DNA from: Bradyrhizobium sp. LLZ17
Lineage (GTDB): Bacteria > Pseudomonadota > Alphaproteobacteria > Rhizobiales > Xanthobacteraceae
Reading direction: 5' to 3'
NCBI RefSeq assembly: GCF_041200145.1
Contig: NZ_CP165734.1
Coordinates: 3,844,001 to 3,908,000 of the forward strand
DNA: 64,000 nt
The notes beneath the pieces were generated by a model. The model ran no database searches. It had not been told where the DNA came from and worked only from the letters and a program-made list of their open reading frames with translations. The position numbers and the translations under genes are program-made. The first letter of the stretch is position 1; every line of letters begins with the position of its first letter. Of this stretch, positions 44,782-54,961 are shown piece by piece.

Positions 44782-45099
44782 TTAAGCCTGGACCGGCGAT
44801 CCGATGGTGACGCCGGTGCGGCGGATCTGTTCACGCAAATTGCCGGGCTGGACCTTGCCGTCGTCGCCGATCTGCACCGGGGCGATATAGGGGCCGATCG
44901 CGCCGACGTCATCGGCCACGGACTCGGCAAGCAACGCCTTCGCCTCGTCGGAGTTGCGCACGATCGCGGCTTCCGAGAGGTCCGCGGACCAACCCTTTGC
45001 GGTGGTGCGGTAGACCACGATGCCATCCCAGGTGCGGTTGGCGGTCACGACCGAGGGGCCGGCGATCTTGATCTTCTTCTGTTCGAGCGGGGAGGTCAT
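44782..45099 (-). CDS. DUF2849 protein of the sulfite-reduction operon
   Basis: A 105-aa protein of the DUF2849 family, found almost only between cysG and cysI in alphaproteobacteria. Segments VVTANRTWDGIVVYRTTAKGWSADLSEAAIV and IAPVQIGDDGKVQPGNLREQIR are conserved as I recall. It overlaps the cysG stop by four bases (ATGA) and ends 11 bp before cysI, so it is part of the operon. Biochemical role unknown; the context suggests help in siroheme loading or electron supply to CysI, which is inference. Confidence 0.9.
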   Translation of the reverse strand: MTSPLEQKKIKIAGPSVVTANRTWDGIVVYRTTAKGWSADLSEAAIVRNSDEAKALLAESVADDVGAIGPYIAPVQIGDDGKVQPGNLREQIRRTGVTIGSPVQA

Positions 45100-46532
45100 T
45101 CGGCTGCATCCAATAGGTCAGAGATGATTTGCTTTGGGGTTTTCTCGGATGTGTCGCGGCGAAGCGAACCGGCATGCCGGACCACGTCGCCGATGATGAG
45201 GATGGCTGGACCGCCCTGGGTCCGCCGCACGAGCTCGGGCAGATCGCGCAGCGTGCCCATCGCGCCTTGCGCGTCGGAACGCGTGACGCGGGCAAACACG
45301 CCGACCGGGGTCTCCGGCGAGCGGCCGGCGGCAAACAGGCCGGCGCGCACGGCGGGTGCCGCGGTCATGCCCATATAAACGACGACGGTCATCTTGGTGT
45401 CCGTGAGCGTGGACCAATCCACCGCCTCCGCATCACGCGCCCTGTGCGCGGTGAGGAAGGTGATGCGGGTCGCTTCATGACGGTAGGTAAGCGGCACCTC
45501 GAAATCCGCGGCGCCGCCGAGCCCTGCGGTGATGCCGGGAATGATCGAATAGGCCACGGCGGCGGCACGCAGCGCCTCGACCTCTTCACCGCCGCGGCCG
45601 AACACGAAGGGATCGCCGCCCTTCAACCGCACCACACGCTGGCCCGATTGCGCGGCCTTGATCATGCGCTTGTTGATGGCGTCCTGGCCGATGCCGGGCT
45701 TGCCGACGCGGCGGCCGACCGCGACGCGCGTGGTGTCGCGGCGGATGCGGTCGAGAATTTCGGGTGAGACCAATTCGTCATGGAAGACGATATCGGCATC
45801 CTGGAGCGCGCGCAGGGCCTTGATGGTGAGCAAATCCGGATCGCCGGGGCCGGCGCCGACCAACGCGACGGAGCCTTCCGGCTTGTCGGCCCGAGCAAAC
45901 GCAGACGGATCGGAGATCGTCTTGAGCGCGGCTTCCGCCTCGCCCTTGCGGCCGGCGAGCACGGCGGCCCCGATCGGACCGTCGATCACGCGCTCCCAGA
46001 AGCGGCGGCGCAACGGAAACTCGGCGATGCGCTCGTTGACGGATTTGCGGAAGCCGCCGATGAACCCGGCGAGCTCGCCGATCCGCGCCGGCAGCAGCGC
46101 CTCGATCTTCTCGCGCACGCGCCGCGCCACCACCGGCGACGTACCACCGGTGCCGACCGCGACCACGACGTCGCCGCGATCGACAATCGCCGGGAAGATG
46201 AAGCTGGAATGCTCGAGGTCGTCCATGACGTTGACAGGAAGACCCAGCGCCTTGGCGCGCACCGACATTGCGACGCCGACATCGCCGGCGCCGGCGCAGA
46301 CGATCGCGATCACGCCGGAAAGATCGGCGGTCAGCGGATCGCCATCGGCAAAAGTCACCCGCGCGGTGTCATCGGACCCGAGGCCGAGATCTTGATTGCC
46401 GTCGATCGCATGCACGCGAATGCGCGCGCCGGCGGCGGCGAGCACGCGCAGCTTGGCGCGCAAAAGCTCTCCCGCGCCGATGAGGATTACCGGACCGGCC
46501 TTGAGATCGAGGAACACCGGCAAGAACCGCAT
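45096..46532 (-). CDS. cysG: Siroheme synthase CysG (trifunctional)
   Basis: A 478-aa enzyme making siroheme from uroporphyrinogen III. The N-terminal part (residues 1-about 210) is the precorrin-2 dehydrogenase/ferrochelatase, with VILIGAGELLRAKLRVLAAAGA as NAD site; the C-terminal part is the SAM-dependent uroporphyrinogen methyltransferase, with VALVGAGPGDPDLLTIKALRAL and VVRLKGGDPFVFGRGGEE. First gene of the cysG-DUF2849-cysI-DUF934-cysH operon, divergent from cysD. Product goes directly to CysI of the same operon. Confidence 0.96.
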   Translation of the reverse strand: MRFLPVFLDLKAGPVILIGAGELLRAKLRVLAAAGARIRVHAIDGNQDLGLGSDDTARVTFADGDPLTADLSGVIAIVCAGAGDVGVAMSVRAKALGLPVNVMDDLEHSSFIFPAIVDRGDVVVAVGTGGTSPVVARRVREKIEALLPARIGELAGFIGGFRKSVNERIAEFPLRRRFWERVIDGPIGAAVLAGRKGEAEAALKTISDPSAFARADKPEGSVALVGAGPGDPDLLTIKALRALQDADIVFHDELVSPEILDRIRRDTTRVAVGRRVGKPGIGQDAINKRMIKAAQSGQRVVRLKGGDPFVFGRGGEEVEALRAAAVAYSIIPGITAGLGGAADFEVPLTYRHEATRITFLTAHRARDAEAVDWSTLTDTKMTVVVYMGMTAAPAVRAGLFAAGRSPETPVGVFARVTRSDAQGAMGTLRDLPELVRRTQGGPAILIIGDVVRHAGSLRRDTSEKTPKQIISDLLDAAE

Positions 46533-46576
46533 ACGATACTCGCTTGCCCCACATGCGGGGTTGACTGGAATTATTT

Positions 46577-46605
46577 TCTATATATGTGTCGTTTCGAGCG
46601 CGCAA
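46577..46605 (-). promoter_or_regulatory. Predicted cysG operon promoter
   Basis: On the minus strand TTGCGC (46605-46600), 17 bp, TATAGA (46582-46577), about 45 bp before the cysG start. Overlaps the AT-rich dyad shared with the divergent cysD gene. Confidence 0.45.
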
Positions 46606-46631
46606 AGAGAAAATTTTTTCTTCTCTCTTGC
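46602..46631. promoter_or_regulatory. AT-rich imperfect dyad between cysG and cysD (possible operator)
   Basis: GCAAAGAGA.../...TCTCTTGC with an A/T-only centre, inside the 143-bp divergent promoter region of the two sulfur operons. The region is strikingly AT-rich compared with all flanking genes. A CysB-like LysR protein is a plausible binder, which is inference. Confidence 0.4.
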
Positions 46632-46675
46632 ACCGCAACTATAGAATTTTCGCCTCCAAACGCAAAGTGGCAGAG

Positions 46676-47572
46676 ATGCATCTTCTCAAGGACGATTCCG
46701 CTGCTGATCGAGTGAGCAGCCCCGCGTTCATCGATCGCGCGCGCTCTGAAGAATTTTCTGCCGAGCTTGCCCCCAGCATGGACCACCTCGACCAGCTCGA
46801 GGCGCAAAGCATCTATATCTTTCGCGAGGCCTTTGCCCGCCTGAAGAAGATCGCGCTGCTGTGGTCGCTGGGCAAGGACTCCAACGTCATGATCTGGCTG
46901 GCGCGGAAAGCGTTCCTCGGCCGCCTGCCGTTCCCGGCGCTTCATGTCGACACCGGCAAGAAGTTTCCGGAGATGTATCGCTTCCGCGACCATTACGGGA
47001 AAGAGTGGGATCTCGACCTGCGAGTCGAGCCCTGCCCGCCCATCGATGCCGTCGATCCAACGCTGCCGCCGGCCGCCCGTTCCGCCGCGCGCAAGACCGA
47101 GGGCCTCAAGATGGCGCTCGGCAAATACGGCTTCGACGGCCTGATCGCCGGCATTCGCCGCGACGAGGAGGCCACGCGCGCCAAGGAGCGGGTGTTCTCG
47201 CCGCGCGGACTGGAGGGCAATTGGGACGTGCGCGACCAGCCGCCGGAGTTCTGGGATCACTTCAATGCGTCGCCGCCGCAAGGCGCGCATTTGCGCATTC
47301 ACCCGATCCTGCATTGGACCGAGTCCGATATCTGGGCCTACACCAAGCGCGAGAACATCCCGATCATCCCGCTCTATCTCGCCAAGGACGGCAAGCGCTA
47401 TCGCTCGCTGGGTGACCAGGACATCACCAATCCGGTCGCTTCGACCGCGTCGAACATCGACGAGATCCTGGCCGAGCTCGAGCAGACCAAGGTGCCGGAG
47501 CGTGCCGGCCGTGCGCTCGATCACGAGACCGAAGACGCCTTCGAGCGCCTGCGCGTCGCCGGCTATCTCTGA
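46676..47572 (+). CDS. cysD: Sulfate adenylyltransferase small subunit CysD
   Basis: A 298-aa ATP-sulfurylase catalytic subunit that forms APS from ATP and sulfate with the CysN GTPase. The PP-loop is [20 protein letters not shown], followed by [36 protein letters not shown] and [23 protein letters not shown] 46676 gives close to the E. coli length (302); ATG 46778 ([15 protein letters not shown]) matches the E. coli N-terminus better in sequence and cannot be excluded. Transcribed with cysNC, 22 bp away. Confidence 0.93.
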   Translation: MHLLKDDSAADRVSSPAFIDRARSEEFSAELAPSMDHLDQLEAQSIYIFREAFARLKKIALLWSLGKDSNVMIWLARKAFLGRLPFPALHVDTGKKFPEMYRFRDHYGKEWDLDLRVEPCPPIDAVDPTLPPAARSAARKTEGLKMALGKYGFDGLIAGIRRDEEATRAKERVFSPRGLEGNWDVRDQPPEFWDHFNASPPQGAHLRIHPILHWTESDIWAYTKRENIPIIPLYLAKDGKRYRSLGDQDITNPVASTASNIDEILAELEQTKVPERAGRALDHETEDAFERLRVAGYL

Positions 47573-47594
47573 TTTTCAAGGACGCACCGCGGCT

Positions 47595-49550
47595 ATGAAC
47601 ATGATCGTCACCCCCGCTTCGCCCGCCCCGAACGACACCAGCTCGATGCCAAACGGCACGACGTCGATGCCAAACGGCACGACGCGACCGCAGGTCCGCA
47701 TCGTCATCGTCGGCCATGTCGACCACGGCAAGTCGACACTGGTCGGCCGCCTCCTGCATGAGACCGGCAGCCTGCCCGACGGCAAGCTCGAGATGCTCAA
47801 AGCCGTCAGCGCGCGGCGCGGCATGCCGTTCGAATGGTCGTTCCTGCTCGACGCGCTGCAGACCGAGCGCGACCAGGGCATCACCATCGACACCACCCAG
47901 ATCCGCTTCCGCACCAATTCGCGCGACATCGTCCTGATCGATGCGCCCGGCCATGCGGAATTCCTGCGCAACATGATCACCGGCGCCTCGCAGGCCGACG
48001 GCGCGGTGCTGATCATCGACGCGCTCGAAGGCGTGCGTGACCAAACCCGGCGGCACGGCTATCTCCTGCATCTGCTCGGCGTGAAGCAGGTCGCGATCGT
48101 CGTCAACAAGATGGACCGCGTTGATTTCTCCGCCGAGCGCTTCAAGGCGATCAGCGAGGAGATTTCGGCGCATCTGCAAGGCCTCGGCGTGAGGCCCACG
48201 GCTGTGATCCCGATTTCCGCCCGCGACGGCGACGGCGTCGCCGAGCGCACCGACCGCATCGGCTGGTACAACGGGCCGACCGTGGTCGAGGCGCTGGACC
48301 GGCTGGAGCCGGCGCGCCCGCTGGAAGCGCTGTCGCTGCGCCTGCCGGTGCAGGCGATCTACAAATTCGACGATCGCCGCATCGTGGCCGGCCGGATCGA
48401 ATCCGGCAGCCTCATTGCCGGCGACGAGATCGTGATCATGCCGGCCGGCAAGATCGCCAGGATCAAGACGGTCGAGAGCTGGCCGATCACGCCGGTCGCC
48501 GGCCGTCAGGGCGCCGGCCGCTCGGTCGGCATCACACTCGACCGCGAGCTCTTCATCGAGCGCGGCGACATCATCGCGCATGCGAACGCCGCTCCGCGCG
48601 AGACGCGACGGTTGCGCGCGCGCATCTTCTGGCTGCACGACAAGCCGCTCGCCAAGGGCGACCAGCTCCTGGTGCGTTGCGGGCCGAAGGAAAGCCGCGC
48701 CACCGTCGTTGCGATCGAGAAGGCAGTCGACCCCGGCGAGCTCTCGAGCATCGAGAACAAGGCAATCGGCCGCAACCATGTCGGCGAGATCGACATCTCC
48801 CTGTCCAATCCGATCGCGACCGATCCCTACACCGAGAATCCGCGCACCGGCCGTCTCGTGATCGAGGTGTCCGGGCGCATCGCCGGCGGCGGCCTCGTGC
48901 TGTCGGTCGATGCCGGCCAGCGCGCCGTGCCCGTCGATATCGTGCCGGTGGAATCGGCGCTTCGTCCTGACGAGCGCTCCGCGCGCTACCAGCACAATGG
49001 CGCGGTGGTCTGGCTCACCGGCCTGCCGGCTTCCGGCAAGTCGACGCTGGCCAAGGCCTTGGAGCGGCGGCTGTTCACCAACGGCGGCTCGCCGATCCTG
49101 CTCGACGGCGACACGGTGCGTGCCGGGCTCAACAACGATCTCGGATTCTCCGCCGCCGACCGCAGCGAGAACATCCGCAGGCTTGCCGAGGTCGCGACGC
49201 ATCTGGCGCGCAATGGCCATATCGCCATCGTCGCCGCTGTGTCGCCCGCTCGCGAGGACCGCGCCACCGCACGCCGCATCGCCGACACTGCGTTTCGCGA
49301 GATCCACGTCGCGACGCCAGCCGAGGTTTGCGAGGAGCGCGATCCCAAGGGCCACTACAAAAAGGCCCGCGCCGGCACGCTCGCGTCGTTCACCGGTATC
49401 GGCAATGACTACGAGGCGCCACAGGCGGCCGAGCTCGTGATCGACACGTCGAAGCGGACGGTCGCCGAGGCCGCGGACGAGATCGAACAGATGCTGAAGG
49501 CGACCGGCGTGCTGTTCGACGAGGTCGTCGATCTGGCCGCGAATATTTGA
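47595..49550 (+). CDS. cysNC: Bifunctional sulfate adenylyltransferase large subunit / APS kinase (CysNC, NodQ-like)
   Basis: A 651-aa fusion. The CysN GTPase part has [37 protein letters not shown] and NKMD, and drives ATP sulfurylase with CysD. After a beta-barrel region the C-terminal roughly 190 residues are APS kinase (CysC): [37 protein letters not shown]. Both nucleotide sites are intact. The N-terminus carries a short tandem repeat (MPNGTT twice) that is not part of the family domain. The fused form resembles nodulation protein NodQ, which makes PAPS for sulfation of signal molecules. Confidence 0.95.
   Translation: MNMIVTPASPAPNDTSSMPNGTTSMPNGTTRPQVRIVIVGHVDHGKSTLVGRLLHETGSLPDGKLEMLKAVSARRGMPFEWSFLLDALQTERDQGITIDTTQIRFRTNSRDIVLIDAPGHAEFLRNMITGASQADGAVLIIDALEGVRDQTRRHGYLLHLLGVKQVAIVVNKMDRVDFSAERFKAISEEISAHLQGLGVRPTAVIPISARDGDGVAERTDRIGWYNGPTVVEALDRLEPARPLEALSLRLPVQAIYKFDDRRIVAGRIESGSLIAGDEIVIMPAGKIARIKTVESWPITPVAGRQGAGRSVGITLDRELFIERGDIIAHANAAPRETRRLRARIFWLHDKPLAKGDQLLVRCGPKESRATVVAIEKAVDPGELSSIENKAIGRNHVGEIDISLSNPIATDPYTENPRTGRLVIEVSGRIAGGGLVLSVDAGQRAVPVDIVPVESALRPDERSARYQHNGAVVWLTGLPASGKSTLAKALERRLFTNGGSPILLDGDTVRAGLNNDLGFSAADRSENIRRLAEVATHLARNGHIAIVAAVSPAREDRATARRIADTAFREIHVATPAEVCEERDPKGHYKKARAGTLASFTGIGNDYEAPQAAELVIDTSKRTVAEAADEIEQMLKATGVLFDEVVDLAANI
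47643..47684 (+). repeat. Two perfect tandem copies of a 21-bp unit in the 5' part of cysNC
   Basis: TCGATGCCAAACGGCACGAC plus one G, twice in a row, in frame, encoding (S)[13 protein letters not shown]. Confidence 0.9.
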
Positions 49551-49569
49551 GGCGGTCCTACTCCCTCGC

Positions 49570-49672
49570 TGTCGTCGCCCGGCTTGACCGGGCGACCCAG
49601 TATTCCAGAGAGGGCGTTGGGATACGGAGAAGCCTCGGCGTACTGGATTCCCCGCCTTCGCGGGGAATGACA
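49570..49672. repeat. Palindromic intergenic repeat, family A copy 3
   Basis: Begins TGTCGTCGCCCGGCTTGACC and ends CGCCTTCGCGGGGAATGACA, with inner ACCCAGTATTCC / GGCGTACTGGATT. It occupies much of the 298-bp gap between cysNC and glcB; the rest of that gap shows a GGGGCC...GGCCCC hairpin at about 49723-49743 but no gene. Confidence 0.85.
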
Positions 49673-49848
49673 GCGGTCCGTGAGGCTGCCGCCCACCCTT
49701 CATTGACATTTTGACAGACGCCGGGGCCCTTCTCACGGCCCCGATTTTGAGGCTAATAGGACCTCGAAAGCCGCTCTTTGCGGGCGCATTTTGCTGCTGT
49801 CGGGTCAAGAGCAGCCAAAAACAGCCATTTCCAACAAGAAAGACCATC

Positions 49849-52014
49849 ATGAAACGCGTCGACGCCCACGGATTGAAGATCGCCCCGGTCCTGTTCGATT
49901 TCATCGCCAAGGAAGCGGCCCCGAAAACAGGGATCGCGCCGGATGCGTTCTGGGCCGGGCTGGCCGCTATCGTCAAGGAGCTGGGGCCGAAGAACCGCGC
50001 GCTGCTCGCCGTCCGTGACACGCTCCAGGCCAAGATCGACGAGTGGCACCGCGCCAACAAGGGCAAGGCGTTCGACCTCAATGCCTATACCGCCTTCCTG
50101 AAGGAAATCGGCTATCTCGTCCCCGAACCTGCGACGCAGAAGGTCGAGACCGCCAATGTCGATGAAGAAATCGGCACGATCTGCGGTCCGCAACTCGTCG
50201 TGCCCCTGACCAATGCGCGCTATGCGCTGAACGCCGCCAATGCGCGCTGGGGCTCGCTCTATGATGCCTTCTACGGCACCGACGCCATCCCGCACGATGC
50301 GTCCGAGAGCGGCAAGGGTTACAACAAGGCGCGCGGCGACAAGGTGATCGCCAAAGCAAAAGCCTTCCTCGATGCCGCCGTGCCGCCCGCCACCGGCAGC
50401 CATACCGACGTGACCGCCTACAGCGTGGTCGCAGGCCAACTCGCGGTCAAGCTGAAGAGCGGCAACGCCACCGCGCTCAAGAACGCTGCGCAGTTCGCCG
50501 GTTTCCAGGGCGATGCGGCAGCGCCGTCGGCCGTGCTGCTCGCCAACAACGGCCTGCACGTCGAGGTGAAGATCGACCGCAGCAGCACGATCGGCAAGGA
50601 CGATCCGGCCGGCGTCGCCGACATGATCATGGAATCCGCGGTCTCCACCATCCTCGACATGGAGGACTCGGTGGCGGCTGTCGATGCCGAAGACAAGGTG
50701 CTGGTCTACCGCAACACGCTCGGCCTGATGAACGGGACGCTGTCGGCCGATTTCGAGAAGGGCGGCAAGACGCTGACGCGCTCGCTCAACGCCGACCGCA
50801 GCTACAAGACGCCGGATGGCAAGGGCGAGGTCAGGCTGCACGGCCGCAGCCTGCTCCTGATGCGCAATTGCGGTCACCACATGTTCACGGATGCGGTGCT
50901 GGACGAGACCGGCGAGGAGATTCCGGAAGGCCTGCTCGATGCCGCGGTCTCGGGCCTTCTCGCCATCCATGACTTGAAGGGCAATTCCAAGGTCAGGAAC
51001 AGCCGCACGGGTTCGGTCTATATCGTCAAGCCGAAGATGCACGGCCCGGACGAGGTGTCGCTGACCTGCGAGATCTTCGATCGTGTCGAGAAGATGCTGG
51101 GCCTCCCCGAGAACACGCTCAAGGTCGGCATCATGGACGAGGAGCGGCGCACCACCGTCAACCTCAAGGCCTGCATCCAGCGCGCCTCCAAGCGCATCAT
51201 GTTCATCAACACCGGCTTCCTCGACCGCACTGGCGACGAGATCCACACCTCGATGGAAGCGGGCCCGATGATCCGCAAGAACGAGATGAAGGCGCAGGCC
51301 TGGATCAAGGCCTATGAGGACTGGAACGTCGACATGGGCCTGACCTGTGGCCTGCCCGGCCACGCCCAGATCGGCAAGGGCATGTGGGCTGCGCCGGACA
51401 AGATGGCGGACATGCTGCAACAGAAGCTCGCGCATCCGCAGGCCGGCGCCACCACCGCCTGGGTGCCGTCGCCGACCGCGGCGACGCTGCACGCCCTGCA
51501 CTATCATCAGGTCAATGTCACCGCGCGCCAGCAGGAGCTGACCAAGGGCGGGCCTCGCGCCAAACTTTCCGACATCCTCACCATTCCGGTGTCGAAGTCG
51601 AACTGGGCGCCCGACGACGTCAAGCAGGAGATCGACAACAATTGCCAGGGCATTCTGGGCTATGTCGTTCGCTGGATCGACCAGGGCGTCGGCTGCTCCA
51701 AGGTGCCTGATATTCACGACGTCGGCCTCATGGAAGACCGCGCCACCTTGCGCATCTCGAGCCAGCACCTCGCCAACTGGCTGCACCAGGGTGTCATCAC
51801 CGAAGCGCAGGTGATGGAATCGCTCAAGCGCATGGCCGTCGTCGTCGACAAGCAGAACGCGGGCGACCCCATCTACAAGCCGATGGCCCCTGCCTTTGAC
51901 GGTGTCGCCTTCAAGGCCGCCTGCGACCTCGTCTTCAAGGGCCGCACGCAGCCGAACGGCTACACCGAATACATCCTCACGGCACGCCGCCGCGAGGCCA
52001 AGGCGGCCGGGTAG
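49849..52014 (+). CDS. glcB: Malate synthase G (GlcB)
   Basis: A 721-aa monomeric enzyme that condenses glyoxylate with acetyl-CoA to malate, the second step of the glyoxylate bypass (E. coli GlcB is 723 aa). N-terminal [19 protein letters not shown], the [24 protein letters not shown] block, [16 protein letters not shown], and [18 protein letters not shown] are family-specific. It would act with glycolate-derived glyoxylate or with isocitrate lyase encoded elsewhere. Single gene with its own terminator; the ribosome site is AAGAAAGA before ATG 49849. Confidence 0.97.
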   Translation: MKRVDAHGLKIAPVLFDFIAKEAAPKTGIAPDAFWAGLAAIVKELGPKNRALLAVRDTLQAKIDEWHRANKGKAFDLNAYTAFLKEIGYLVPEPATQKVETANVDEEIGTICGPQLVVPLTNARYALNAANARWGSLYDAFYGTDAIPHDASESGKGYNKARGDKVIAKAKAFLDAAVPPATGSHTDVTAYSVVAGQLAVKLKSGNATALKNAAQFAGFQGDAAAPSAVLLANNGLHVEVKIDRSSTIGKDDPAGVADMIMESAVSTILDMEDSVAAVDAEDKVLVYRNTLGLMNGTLSADFEKGGKTLTRSLNADRSYKTPDGKGEVRLHGRSLLLMRNCGHHMFTDAVLDETGEEIPEGLLDAAVSGLLAIHDLKGNSKVRNSRTGSVYIVKPKMHGPDEVSLTCEIFDRVEKMLGLPENTLKVGIMDEERRTTVNLKACIQRASKRIMFINTGFLDRTGDEIHTSMEAGPMIRKNEMKAQAWIKAYEDWNVDMGLTCGLPGHAQIGKGMWAAPDKMADMLQQKLAHPQAGATTAWVPSPTAATLHALHYHQVNVTARQQELTKGGPRAKLSDILTIPVSKSNWAPDDVKQEIDNNCQGILGYVVRWIDQGVGCSKVPDIHDVGLMEDRATLRISSQHLANWLHQGVITEAQVMESLKRMAVVVDKQNAGDPIYKPMAPAFDGVAFKAACDLVFKGRTQPNGYTEYILTARRREAKAAG

Positions 52015-52049
52015 CAAGACGGCCGGCTAAGCTCGACCGCTCCACACCA

Positions 52050-52077
52050 AAGCCCCGGCTCACGCCGGGGCTTTTTT
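52050..52077 (+). terminator. Intrinsic terminator of glcB
   Basis: Stem AAGCCCCGGC / GCCGGGGCTT with loop TCAC, followed by TTTT, 35 bp after the stop codon. Confidence 0.92.
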
Positions 52078-52086
52078 GTTGGAGCA

Positions 52087-52168
52087 GTAGCCCGGATGGA
52101 GCGCAGCGTAATCCGGGGCCGCTATCGCATGGAGCAAGACCCGGATTGCGCTGCTCCATCCGGGCTAC
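52087..52168. repeat. Palindromic intergenic repeat, family F
   Basis: Arms GTAGCCCGGATGGAGC / GCTCCATCCGGGCTAC with inner GTAATCCGGG / CCCGGATTGC, between the glcB terminator and the small membrane protein gene. Confidence 0.88.
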
Positions 52169-52178
52169 GAAAGCCCGG

Positions 52179-52334
52179 CTAAAACACCGCGAGATATTTC
52201 AGCAGCGAGACGATGCCGATGATGATGACGACCACCCGCGCGATCTGCTTGGCGCGGCCGTCCATCGGGAGCATGTTGATGAGATAAAGGACGAGAATAA
52301 CGACAAGAAAGGTGACGAGTACGCCGACCAGCAT
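52179..52334 (-). CDS. Small membrane protein, Thivi_2564 family
   Basis: A 51-aa protein with two helices joined by a short loop: MLVGVLVTFLVVILVLYLIN, MLPMDGRAKQ, then VVVIIIGIVSLLKYLAVF. This matches the Thivi_2564-type family as I recall it, present in many proteobacteria and of unknown function. The start at 52334 has AGGGGGG upstream. A perfect EcfG-type promoter lies 41 bp upstream, so it is probably expressed in stress or stationary phase. Confidence 0.85.
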   Translation of the reverse strand: MLVGVLVTFLVVILVLYLINMLPMDGRAKQIARVVVIIIGIVSLLKYLAVF

Positions 52335-52374
52335 CGCGAGGACCCCCCTTAAGGCAAATTGCTGACAATGTCTT

Positions 52375-52399
52375 AACGCGCAACCCGGGCGCTGGTTCC
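52375..52399 (-). promoter_or_regulatory. EcfG-type stress promoter, perfect match, for the small membrane protein
   Basis: Minus-strand GGAAC (52399-52395), 16 bases, CGTT (52378-52375). The start codon is 41 bp downstream. Confidence 0.75.
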
Positions 52400-52459
52400 A
52401 TAGAGGCAACCCTCTGCAACTTCTCGTAAAATACGTACTTCTACCGGGCTCTCGGCTGC

Positions 52460-52477
52460 CTAAACCTTTACCCTTTT
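52460..52477 (+). promoter_or_regulatory. Element shared by both chemoreceptor genes, copy 1
   Basis: CTAAACCTTTACCCTTTT, 131 bp before the start of the first receptor. The second receptor has CTAAATTTTTACCCTTTT at 54823-54840, 121 bp before its start. Candidate promoter or activator site. Confidence 0.45.
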
Positions 52478-52608
52478 TGTTTCAGATGCAGAAACCGTTT
52501 GTGGTGTGCCGCGAGCGGCATGCGATGGCCGACCATGCGGCGCCTCCCTGTTTTCGCAGTTGCCTGGGAGCGCCTTAGATTTTGAATTTTTTGCTATTGG
52601 GGGCTTCG

Positions 52609-54702
52609 ATGCTGAATCGTCTGACCGTATCCGCGTTGCTGAAGGCGGTGATCGCGATCACGTCGGTCTGCGTGGTGATCGCGCTCTCGCTCACCGCCCA
52701 CGAGTCCTGGGGTCGCCTCAAGGCCACCAACCGTATCTCGCAAGTTGCGGATGCCTCCGCCGATCTGTTCAAGGCGATGCACAATCTGCGCACCGACCGC
52801 TCGACCACCACGCGGCTCCTCAACACGACGGAGCCGATGGATCCGGACATCGAGAAGTATCTCCGCGCCTTGCGCGACGCCCAGATGCCGGCGATGGCGC
52901 GCGCCCTCGAGTTGTTGCCGACCATCGACTTCCCACAATCCGGCACGCTGGTGCCGGAGCTCGCGCGTCTCTTCAAGCTGCTGACGGACGAACAGAAGCA
53001 GTTCTGGGAGGACGTCGCGAAACCCAGGGACCAGCGCCGCGCGGGCCTGCCGAAGGAATATATGGAGACGACCCAGGGCCTGCTCGACACGCTCGACAAG
53101 CTCTCGAACATCCTGGCCGCTACCGTCAACCATCAGGACGCGGAGATCGACCAACTGCTGTCCATCAAGCAGAACGCCTGGCTGCTGCGCAACACCGCGG
53201 GCGAAGCCTCGCTGATCGTCTCGATCGGCCTCAACGCCGGCAAAATCTCACCGGAGACCCGATACGCCTACACCCAATATGTTGGCGGCACGAGCGCGAT
53301 GTGGAAGGCGCTAGAGCTGTCGACTTCGGGCATGCAGCTGCCGGCAGAGCTCGCCTCGGCCATGGCAGCCGCGAAGGCAGCCTATTTCGAGCCGCCATAT
53401 CTGGCTCTGCGCGACCGCCTCGCGGATGCGCTGGTCAAGGGCGAGAAGTCCGAGATGACGGCGAACCAATGGAGCCCGCTCACGGTCGGCCGCATGGCGA
53501 GCGCGGTCGCGGTCGCGGAAGGCGCGCTCGACGCCGCCAAAGCGCATACAACGGAGCAGCGCGGCGCCGCGCAGCGCGCGCTGACCGTGCAGCTGGTGCT
53601 GCTGGCGCTCGCAATTGGCCTCGCCGTCGGCGCGATCATGCTGGTCAGCCGCCGCGTCATCCGTCCGCTCAACACCATCCGCGATGCGATGCTCAAGGTC
53701 GCCGGCGGCGATCTTGCCGTCGAGAGCGGCTATCTTGACCGCAACGACGAGATCGGCGCGCTTGCCGGCGCGCTCGAAACGTTCAAGCAACAAGCCGGAG
53801 ACAAGCTCAAGATCGAAGAGCACGAGCGCGAGCGCAATGCGGGCGCCGTCGCGCGGCAGCGCGCGATCGAGGCTTATGTCGGCGAATTCGAAGGCGCGGT
53901 GCGCAAGACGCTCGGCGAGCTGAGCGACGCCTCCGGCGAGATGCGCAAGACCTCGGGCGATCTCTCCGCAGTGTCGCGGCAGACCAATGAACGCGTCGAG
54001 GTCGCGGGCAAGGCGTCCCATGACGCCTCCACCAGCGTCGACAGCGTCGCGGCCGCCGCCGAGGAGCTGAGTGCCTCGATCAACGACATCAGCCAGCAGG
54101 CCGCGCATGCCGCGGGCATTGCCAGCCGCGCCGTCAACCAGGCACGCGAGACCGACGGTACCGTGCAGGGGCTGGCGCAATCCGCAGGCCGCATCGGCGA
54201 GGTGGTCGGGTTGATCAACACCATCGCACAGCAGACCAATCTGCTGGCGCTCAACGCCACGATCGAGGCCGCGCGCGCCGGCGAGGCCGGCCGCGGCTTT
54301 GCCGTGGTCGCCTCCGAGGTGAAGTCGCTGGCAAGCCAGACCGCAAAGGCGACCGAAGACATCTCCGAGCAGATCGCCGACATCCAGAAAGTTGCCGGCG
54401 AGGCCATCAATGCGATCCAGGCGATCGGCGGCATCATCGGCGAGGTCAACGAAGTCGCCACTGCGATCGCCGCCGCCGTCCAGGAGCAGGGTGCTGCCAC
54501 ACAGGAGATCACGCGCAGCACGCAGTACGCCGCGCAGGGCACCCGGAACGTCTCCGACAACATCACCGGCGTGAAGGCCGACGCGGACACCGCGGCGGGC
54601 GCTGCGGAGAACGTCAAGCACGCCTCCGAGACACTGGAGACCCAGAGCCGCCAGCTCGGCCAAGAGGTCAGCGACTTCCTCGGCAAGATCCGCGCGGCGT
54701 AG
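52609..54702 (+). CDS. Methyl-accepting chemotaxis protein (first of a tandem pair)
   Basis: A 697-aa chemoreceptor. First helix about 11-33, a large periplasmic sensor of about 300 residues without a recognised fold (it has a helical NIT- or 4HB-like feel), second helix about 330-352, HAMP ([22 protein letters not shown], about 353-405), and a kinase-control domain with the tip [48 protein letters not shown]. No C-terminal CheB/CheR pentapeptide is visible. ATG 52609 is chosen because GGGGC precedes it and because it matches the start of the second copy (MLNRLTVS). Confidence 0.93.
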   Translation: MLNRLTVSALLKAVIAITSVCVVIALSLTAHESWGRLKATNRISQVADASADLFKAMHNLRTDRSTTTRLLNTTEPMDPDIEKYLRALRDAQMPAMARALELLPTIDFPQSGTLVPELARLFKLLTDEQKQFWEDVAKPRDQRRAGLPKEYMETTQGLLDTLDKLSNILAATVNHQDAEIDQLLSIKQNAWLLRNTAGEASLIVSIGLNAGKISPETRYAYTQYVGGTSAMWKALELSTSGMQLPAELASAMAAAKAAYFEPPYLALRDRLADALVKGEKSEMTANQWSPLTVGRMASAVAVAEGALDAAKAHTTEQRGAAQRALTVQLVLLALAIGLAVGAIMLVSRRVIRPLNTIRDAMLKVAGGDLAVESGYLDRNDEIGALAGALETFKQQAGDKLKIEEHERERNAGAVARQRAIEAYVGEFEGAVRKTLGELSDASGEMRKTSGDLSAVSRQTNERVEVAGKASHDASTSVDSVAAAAEELSASINDISQQAAHAAGIASRAVNQARETDGTVQGLAQSAGRIGEVVGLINTIAQQTNLLALNATIEAARAGEAGRGFAVVASEVKSLASQTAKATEDISEQIADIQKVAGEAINAIQAIGGIIGEVNEVATAIAAAVQEQGAATQEITRSTQYAAQGTRNVSDNITGVKADADTAAGAAENVKHASETLETQSRQLGQEVSDFLGKIRAA
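53914..54702 (+). repeat. Near-identical 789-bp segment, copy 1 (receptor signalling domain)
   Basis: Matches 56266-57054 at a constant offset of 2352 bp with only about eight base differences seen by eye, nearly all silent. The sensor-coding halves are far more diverged. Confidence 0.95.
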
Positions 54703-54740
54703 GGCGGCTCATACGAAGATCGCCGGCCGCACCCCTCGGT

Positions 54741-54765
54741 GTCGTCCCGGCGAAGGCCGCGACGA
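54741..54765. repeat. Family C palindrome fragment
   Basis: GTCGTCCCGGCGAAGGCC then GCGACGAC; truncated relative of 22912-23040, in the gap between the two receptor genes. Confidence 0.6.
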
Positions 54766-54822
54766 CTGGCAGATTGACAGATAGCAGGCAATCGCCCCCT
54801 CGTTTTATGGCAGTTTCACTGT

Positions 54823-54840
54823 CTAAATTTTTACCCTTTT
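54823..54840 (+). promoter_or_regulatory. Element shared by both chemoreceptor genes, copy 2
   Basis: CTAAATTTTTACCCTTTT, 121 bp before the second receptor; see 52460-52477. Confidence 0.45.
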
Positions 54841-54961
54841 CGGTCCAAATGCGTCTCGGGCGCTTGCCGGAGGCATGCGCGTTCGTGCGTGCATCCCTTT
54901 GGTTTCGAAGTTCGTGGGGGCTGCCGGTCGGGGGGCACGAACTTCGAAACGCAGGTGTCCG

